A DNA stretch of 60,383 nt, from the NCBI RefSeq assembly GCF_000003605.2, contig NW_003128369.1, positions 366,703 to 427,085 of the forward strand, given 5' to 3'. Position numbers and translations under genes: made by a program. This document shows positions 57,400 through 60,383 of this stretch, one piece after another. The notes beneath the pieces were generated by a model. The model was not told where the DNA came from. It saw only the letters and a program-made list of their open reading frames with translations, and searched no databases. Position 1 is the stretch's first letter; the number at the start of each line of letters is the position of its first letter. Source of the DNA: Saccoglossus kowalevskii (lineage: Eukaryota > Hemichordata > Enteropneusta > Harrimaniidae).

Positions 57400-58439
57400 G
57401 GGGGGGGGGGGTAAATGACAATGTACAATCCCTACCTTGCTTGGTCCCTTCCGAACTCGGAGGCCTGACCGTCAGCCCCTCTGTTGGTATCTGTGGACTA
57501 GGTCTCGATGGAGACCCGGTACCACCAGCCTGTGCCCCTCCTGCCTCCCAGAAGTAAATGGGAAGGACGGGCTGTTATCGGGGGGATCCCAGAAGGAAGC
57601 ATCATGCATGCAAATATAGCCTGCTGGTGTGCTTCTTCCTGCAAGGGATGCAATTTGTCCCGGCAGGTCCACAACCAAAGCCCAAGTCTCGTAGGCAAGC
57701 CCTGGCGCCATGCGAGGACTAGTCCACAGAGGGACCTGAAACGAGCCCCATAGGAGTAAACACCTCCAGGGGCACAGCCTCGCCATTGTCGGCATGCTTG
57801 GGCAAACCACCGTCTGAAACAACAGACTGTGAAGGTGCCCTCTGATCAGCAGGGGGCGAGAAATCCTGGGACCTCCACTGTCAGGCTCTCACTCGACATC
57901 TCGGTACACGAGGCTCCGGAAGACGAGTGGGAGGACTTTTCCGCTCATGCCAACACACCACTCACTTACACCGATTTTACTGGACGCACGACCTTTGCTG
58001 TGATGACAAGCGATGCGGCCAGTCTCAGCAATTTCAACTTGGCTCTGGAAAATATCCCTGGCCTCAGAACCCCAGTTATTACAAACGCCTTGTCGGCAAA
58101 ACCCCAAACTCCGCACACAGTCTAAGCACACATAGCATTTTTAATACGGGTTCCACGATGGCAAATTCTGATCACAACCGCTACACAGTCTCCTCGTGAA
58201 TTGAGGGGACAAAACCAGCAGCGATGAGGCTCTGGCGTGCCTGTCCTAGCTTCTATCCATTTCAAAAAACACATTAGTAAAAATGAACAAGACATGCATG
58301 AGGGAGACGAATTACAGTTGAAAGCTGACACAAAGAAAACGAACAAAGTGGTCAAATTTGGATTGTTGTAAAAATTGTTGGACCGCAATGTTTCATCCCG
58401 CTCAGTGCGGAGAAAGAAACACAGTGACGAGTAGGCCAA
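57400..58439 (-). pseudogene. DIRS gag-like region
   Basis: Minus-strand frames 58439-58122, 58131-57889 and 57822-57472 partly overlap. The first includes TPEPHRCWFCPLNSRGDCVA; a Cys-rich segment after PEPH is usual in DIRS gag. I could not follow a single frame; 57140-57400 holds C- and G-runs and no clear coding. Confidence 0.5.
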
Positions 58440-58620
58440 TATGGCTATGCCTCATGGCCTCGATCACGTGGTCTGTGACGTGAGAGAAAATCTTGAGGTC
58501 ATGGGGCTCCCCCTGACCTAGATTCTATCTCTCCATCATTGGCTGAATTAATGCCTACAGTTCAAAATAGTCATTTTGACTGACCGGAGTCTAGGGTGGG
58601 TAATTGAACGTAGTGACTTG
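58428..58620. repeat. DIRS inverted terminal repeat, right copy
   Basis: Inverse of 53798-53990, e.g. TGACTGACCGGAGTCTA and AAAATCTTGAGGTCATGGGG. About 10 bases beyond the shared part belong to the internal-copy type (GTAATTGAACGTAGTGA). Confidence 0.88.
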
Positions 58621-59411
58621 CATTCTGGAATTGAAAGTGTGCATGATAAAATAAATGTTTTAACACGTTTCATTACATCCACACATTCCAATCTTTAATG
58701 TAGGCTTTCGCGATTATAAACAGTATATATACCACCATAAAAGATACATTGCACTAGCTTTGAGGTGTAAAGTCACCAACTCAGGTATTCATTATTTTAC
58801 TACATGAAAAGCAATAGACTGACAGTTAGGTACATTATGCCACATAAAAAATCCCCTCAGAACATCACATAATTCAGCCAAACAAGGAAGGGTGGGGGTC
58901 ATTGCAGACCAAAATAATTAATAATTTCAATCACCACATTCTCAAGAATATATTCATATCTATTACACGTTCATGTTACTATATATAAGTATTATTTTTG
59001 ACGCACATGCAAAGAAAATGTTCATTTGGATTGCTCAAAGACGGTGATCTTCAAGAGTTTTCCAGGCAACATAATATTTTATCGTCATGACTACCACCAC
59101 TATGGCGGCCATCTTGGAAGTTACCTGCAGTGCACTGTGTATAATTGCTTGAGTACTCCAATACACGATTGAGTGCACTTTTTTATAAAATTAGTATAAT
59201 TTGAGTGATATTGTATGTAAATATTTTTTACATATGAAATAGAAAAGTCTGTTCATCTCGAAATTCTTTCAGTGCACCATACAAAATAGTAACCATGACA
59301 GTGAATCAGTAATTCACATTACATTTTTTTTTTTTGATTTGAATTAAATCAAAAATACAGTCAATGTACGTTGATCATATGCGCTAATCACTATGGCGAC
59401 CTTTGATCAAT
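58621..59411. other. 3' flank/UTR of the minus-strand gene at the right edge
   Basis: AT-rich, no frames of interest. Probably includes the 3' UTR of the gene whose stop is at 59412. A CATCTTGGAA-type phrase (ATGGCGGCCATCTTGGAAG) is present at about 59102. Confidence 0.4.
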
Positions 59412-59956
59412 TTAGTTTAGCCAATCCAAGTCATCATCATCATCGTCGTCATCTGGAAATAAGGGAGGAGGTGGCTTTGGTTTGGTGACCTGAAAATTAA
59501 ACAGTGAAACATATTTTAAATTCAAAATTCAGCTTAAACCAAAAGGATATAGTTGCATTTAAAGCAATAATATTGGTGACAATATGGCTTGTGTAAATCA
59601 TTTTTAACCCTTTCGATCCAATAATTTACCGATCAAAATTTTGGTGAAACTTTTTGCCTGATTTTATATGTATTTAAATCATGAAAGTTTTATGAATGAA
59701 TGTTGGCAAAAGTTGATTTTAGTATTCAAAGGATTACAAATGTAAATACAAACGTATTTAAACAACTACAAGAGAAACATTTTAATTGTAGAAACAGAAA
59801 TGGCAGATTAGCTCCACACATACTGCCACAATACTTACATCTTCATCACTAGACTCATCTTCTTTTTTTTCCTCTTCCTTCTCCTCCTCCTTTGTGAATT
59901 CAGGTCCAAATGTGTCCTCTACAGCATCAGCGCCATCAGCACCAAATATATTATCA
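59412..59956 (-). CDS. Last two exons of a cellular gene with acidic C-terminus
   Basis: Exon 59956-59839 lies between a TTTTAG acceptor and GAT|GTAAGT and encodes DNIFGADGADAVEDTFGPEF and an EEKEEEKK run ending DESSDED. The last exon 59489-59412 (CAG|GTCACC) joins in phase 0 and encodes VTKPKPPPPLFP, eight Asp, LDWLN and TAA. Both exons are intact and low-complexity; the remainder lies beyond the window. A 'PPPPLF-Asp run-DWL' ending reminds me of FKBP15 (an FK506-binding-like protein of the endosomal actin machinery), but the match rests on memory of one short tail and other acidic-tailed proteins are possible. Confidence 0.55.
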
Positions 59957-60383
59957 CTAAAATACAATGGATGTGATATACTTTTAGATTTTTAAGCTCT
60001 GTGGTGTTGATTGACAATTACTTGACTACATAGATTAAAATCAAAGAAAGCTTAGAAAGAACTCCCGTGTGCTGAGAGTATTGAAGACACATTAAAAATT
60101 AATTAAAAATTACTTGTACTTGAGATATTGATAGAATAGCTGAAAACTAATTATGTAAATCAGGTAACTGATATGAACAGATTTAAGTGTAAAACTAATA
60201 AGGTCTGCACAATGTACCAAGTTTCATTGAAATGTGATTAGAACCCAAAAAATATTAATTATTATGCTAATTAGAGAGTTAATATGAACATATTTTAACC
60301 CAAAATTAATCAGGCTGTCTATTGTCCTAGAGCATTTATGTACCAAGTTTTATTCAAACTGAGATATCAGTATTAATTAATTA
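59957..60383. other. Intron of the right-edge gene
   Basis: AT-rich, no exon seen; repeated phrases TGTACCAAGTTTxATT (60208, 60341) suggest a local duplication. Confidence 0.4.

Larger units (their letters stand above)
53773..58620 (-). mobile_element. DIRS-type tyrosine-recombinase retrotransposon, minus strand
   Basis: Inverted terminal repeats of about 190 bp (53798-53990 and 58428-58620) flank a GC-rich interior. Read on the minus strand, gag-like, reverse transcriptase, RNase H and tyrosine recombinase segments follow in the order known for DIRS elements. A third copy of the terminal segment lies just inside the left end (54078-54168), the place and form of the internal complementary region that DIRS elements use to make a circular intermediate. 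They lack integrase and make no target duplication. Many frame changes; inactive. The composition contrasts strongly with the AT-rich surroundings. Confidence 0.88.

Noticed and set aside
54620-58199. Plus-strand frames in the DIRS region
   Set aside because: Shadows of minus-strand coding sequence in GC-rich DNA.
59339-59345. Host-gene exon on the plus strand near the right edge
   Set aside because: No open frame; the supported exons are on the minus strand.

Overview
The window is animal (metazoan) nuclear DNA. Genes are split by GT-AG introns, most of the sequence is AT-rich and non-coding, and much of the rest is old transposable elements. The mix of families (CR1-like and Tx1/L1-like LINEs, BEL/Pao, Gypsy, DIRS, hAT and several P-element/THAP9-like transposons, plus multicopy PIN-nuclease-like, HECT-like, RecQ-like and SAP-like genes) is typical of marine invertebrates such as lancelets, hemichordates, cnidarians or molluscs. 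I cannot name the species. No operons, rRNA, tRNA genes or CRISPR arrays are seen.

Layout: 0.6-2.6 kb, broken PIN/FEN1-like gene; 6.7-8.0 kb, CR1-like LINE relic (+); 11.4-11.9 kb, a second LINE relic (-); 12.4-14.5 kb, hAT/ZNF862-like relic; 17.1-17.8 kb, BEL/Pao pol fragment; 18.5-30.3 kb, decayed HECT-domain gene whose intron holds an 8.9-kb P-like DNA transposon (20134-29024). That transposon has 30-bp terminal inverted repeats and a target duplication. It carries a spliced transposase gene on the minus strand and a convergent second gene (C2H2 finger plus a conserved C-terminal domain) on the plus strand. A Gypsy LTR retrotransposon with its own 5-bp target duplication sits between the two genes.

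From 30.7 to 38 kb there is a 21-bp minisatellite, the 3' end of a Tx1/L1-like LINE, then the 5' part (ORF1) of such a LINE interrupted by a RecQ-helicase-like fragment. At 38.4-39.8 kb (-) is the only complete, intact gene in the window: three exons encoding a 195-residue secreted cysteine-rich protein with two internal repeats. One of four copies of a short GC-rich MITE lies in its first intron. At 43.2-44.9 kb and 50.6-51.1 kb are two more P-like transposase relics. Between them are a decayed SAP-like gene (47.4-48.4 kb, -), an assembly gap, and an unrecognised pseudo-ORF. From 53.8 to 58.6 kb is a GC-rich DIRS retrotransposon (-) with inverted terminal repeats and an internal copy of the terminus. 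The last 1 kb has the 3' exons of a cellular gene (-) ending in a proline/aspartate-rich tail.

The best candidate for an under-described system is the two-gene P-like element. Its boundaries are fixed by the terminal repeats and target duplication, its splice phases are consistent for both genes, and its second gene is not part of the canonical P element.
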